A stretch of DNA of 6,862 nucleotides, taken from JAGLYP01 sp034659435 (GTDB lineage: Bacteria; Patescibacteriota; Patescibacteriia; Patescibacteriales; UBA12075). Below, piece by piece: positions 5,999 to 6,862 of the stretch. Each line of letters starts with the position of its first letter. Position 1 is the stretch's first letter. A program made the translations under genes and the position numbers. Location of the stretch: positions 1-6,862 of the forward strand of contig JAYEHJ010000099.1 of the NCBI GenBank assembly GCA_034659435.1, written 5' to 3'. Under the pieces are notes generated by a model. The model was not told the origin of the DNA. It saw nothing but the letters and a program-made list of their open reading frames with translations, and did not search any database.

Positions 5999-6469
5999 TT
6001 ATCTTGCCACAAGCAATGTGCTGATTGTGAAAGTTTTTTCATTGTTTGAAATTTTGTCATTATAATAAATTGTAGCGCTTATTTTTTTTAAGCCTGTATC
6101 TGTCAGCGAATTTTGCAGGTCTGCGTCAACATAATTTACAACGGTTTCTCTTTCAAAAATATACAAATAAGAGCTTGTCGCCGTGCCAAGCGAATGCCTG
6201 GCCTCAATAGTATCAATTCCAATATTTTCATAGCCTAAAGAAATAATTTCTTCAATTTTTTCCTGAGCAAGATATGAGGCTGTTGTATCGTTTTTTGCTG
6301 AATTTATGATTGATGAAGAATAAGGAAAGGCCTGGGTTAGCGGTAGAAGAGAAGTGATTAAAATCGCTATGGCAATAGACAGTTCCAATAGAGAAATTCC
6401 GGCTTGGTTGTTTTTTAAAATATTCAGCAAAACATAGCGCTTTCTTTGTTTATTGCTGTAATTGAACAT
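5999..6469 (-). CDS. PilV/GspI-type minor pseudopilin
   Basis: A 156-residue minor pilin. The ATG gives a 24-residue basic leader ending in QAG, with the cut expected after Gly24 before ISLLELSIAIAILITSL; Glu29 is mature Glu5. The segment ASYLAQEKIEEIISLGYENI (64-83) is the PilV/GspI hallmark (A-x2-LAQ-x-K-x-E-x2). The ATG is the only in-frame ATG before the helix and overlaps the end of the GspH-type gene by 20 nt. A TTG at codon 14 would give a shorter 11-residue leader and is an alternative start. An AGG lies only two bases before the ATG, too close for a normal ribosome-binding site, so coupling is likely. Cysteine-free. Together with the H, W and X neighbours it would form the priming complex of the filament. 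Confidence 0.86.
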   Translation of the reverse strand: MFNYSNKQRKRYVLLNILKNNQAGISLLELSIAIAILITSLLPLTQAFPYSSSIINSAKNDTTASYLAQEKIEEIISLGYENIGIDTIEARHSLGTATSSYLYIFERETVVNYVDADLQNSLTDTGLKKISATIYYNDKISNNEKTFTISTLLVAR

Positions 6470-6862
6470 AACCTGAAGGTTTAATATTTATAGTTTTTGT
6501 GCTGCTTGAAGTATTAGCAAGAATGATGCTGCCTGACTCATAAACAGATCCGTAAGGATTAAATTTAACAATATTATTTGTTAAGCCGACAATAGACGAA
6601 AAAGAAATTTCCGCAGGCAAAACTACCGATTTTAAAGTTGAGGTTGCTGCATCAAATTTTAATAAATCATAACTTTTGGTTGATGTGCTGAACTGAATTA
6701 AGTGAATTTTTTGTTCGGTTATGGTTTGCTGCTGAGCATAGCGCAAATCGCTTGTCAGTTCTTTTGTGGCAACGCTTAATTTTAAATTAGGCAGATAATT
6801 TTTTATAAGCGGAATAGAAATGCCTGCCAAAATTCCGATAATGGCAAGTGTCACAAGCAAAT
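6450..6862 (-). CDS. GspH/FimT-type minor pseudopilin; 5' end off the window
   Basis: The C-terminal 137 residues or so of a GspH/FimT-type minor pilin. The first visible codons read LLVTLAIIGILAGISIPL, the conserved prepilin helix from mature position 6 to 23 (Pro at 22), so the TTG at 6860 is an internal Leu codon and the leader and cut site are outside the window. The next part, LSVATKELTSDLRYAQQQTITEQ, matches the FimT/GspH pattern (L-x2-DLRYA-x2-A), and NIVKFNPYGSVYESGSIILAN followed by KTINIKPSGYVQL is the usual C-terminal 'F-x-P-x-G' and glycine strand of the domain. The partly visible codon at mature position 5 is NAT, so it cannot encode the usual Glu. It is the first gene of the visible operon and overlaps the PilV-type gene by 20 nt. 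Confidence 0.87.
   Translation of the reverse strand, partial: LLVTLAIIGILAGISIPLIKNYLPNLKLSVATKELTSDLRYAQQQTITEQKIHLIQFSTSTKSYDLLKFDAATSTLKSVVLPAEISFSSIVGLTNNIVKFNPYGSVYESGSIILANTSSSTKTINIKPSGYVQLQQ

Noticed and set aside
5868..6065. Short open frame on the + strand across the PilW/PilV junction
   Set aside because: Antisense to two clear prepilin genes and without family features.
6858..6860. TTG as the start of the GspH/FimT-type gene
   Set aside because: It is the Leu at mature position 6 of the prepilin helix. A start here would remove the leader and the peptidase site, so the gene is cut by the window edge.
1625..6862. Type II secretion system instead of a type IV pilus
   Set aside because: The minor pseudopilins alone would not decide, but PilM with the INLxxLP-type PilN tail and PilO as separate proteins are the T4P arrangement, and no GspE/GspL fusion features are seen. 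A related competence or other type IV filament remains possible.

Overview
The window is almost entirely coding, AT-rich DNA and holds two gene groups that converge at about 1585-1624. Left, on the + strand, are two family-4-type (GT-B fold) glycosyltransferase genes, the first cut by the window edge. Right, on the - strand, are eight tightly packed genes that encode the minor pseudopilins and the inner-membrane assembly proteins of a type IV pilus (T4P) or related type IV filament. No RNA genes, CRISPR arrays, insertion sequences or mobile elements were seen.

Reading the - strand in the direction of transcription, the order is: GspH/FimT-type pseudopilin (start off the right edge), PilV/GspI-type, PilW/GspJ-type, a large PilX-N-terminal protein with a probable beta-helical body, then PilM, PilN, PilO and a small membrane protein in the place where diderm bacteria encode PilP. 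Adjacent genes overlap by 14-20 nt or are separated by 2-24 nt, so this is probably one operon. A hairpin followed by a T tract on the - strand ends it, and this terminator overlaps the stop codon of the convergent glycosyltransferase. An extended -10 motif lies just before pilM and could give a second, possibly leaderless, transcript for the pilMNO part.

How the genes fit together (family knowledge): the H, V, W and X minor pilins would form the priming or tip complex of the filament. PilM is a cytoplasmic actin-like protein that binds the N-terminal tail of PilN. PilN and PilO are paired single-pass membrane proteins that link the cytoplasmic motor to the filament. The major pilin, PilB/PilT ATPases, PilC platform and PilD peptidase are not in the window. 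The glycosyltransferases probably belong to a separate surface-polysaccharide or protein-glycosylation cluster.

Organism: Lys/Asn/Ile-rich proteins, very short spacers, near-absence of Shine-Dalgarno sequences and a minor pilin-PilX-PilMNO arrangement without secretin suggest a Candidate Phyla Radiation (Patescibacteria) bacterium, though a low-GC monoderm such as a clostridial lineage is not excluded. This is inference; no marker gene is present. The standard code fits: TGA is used as a stop and no reading frame contains an internal TGA. The machinery itself is recognisable. The less ordinary points are the beta-helical PilX-like protein, the PilP-position protein with a borderline lipobox, two minor pilins that lack Glu5, and a perfect 13-bp inverted repeat inside the glycosyltransferase gene.
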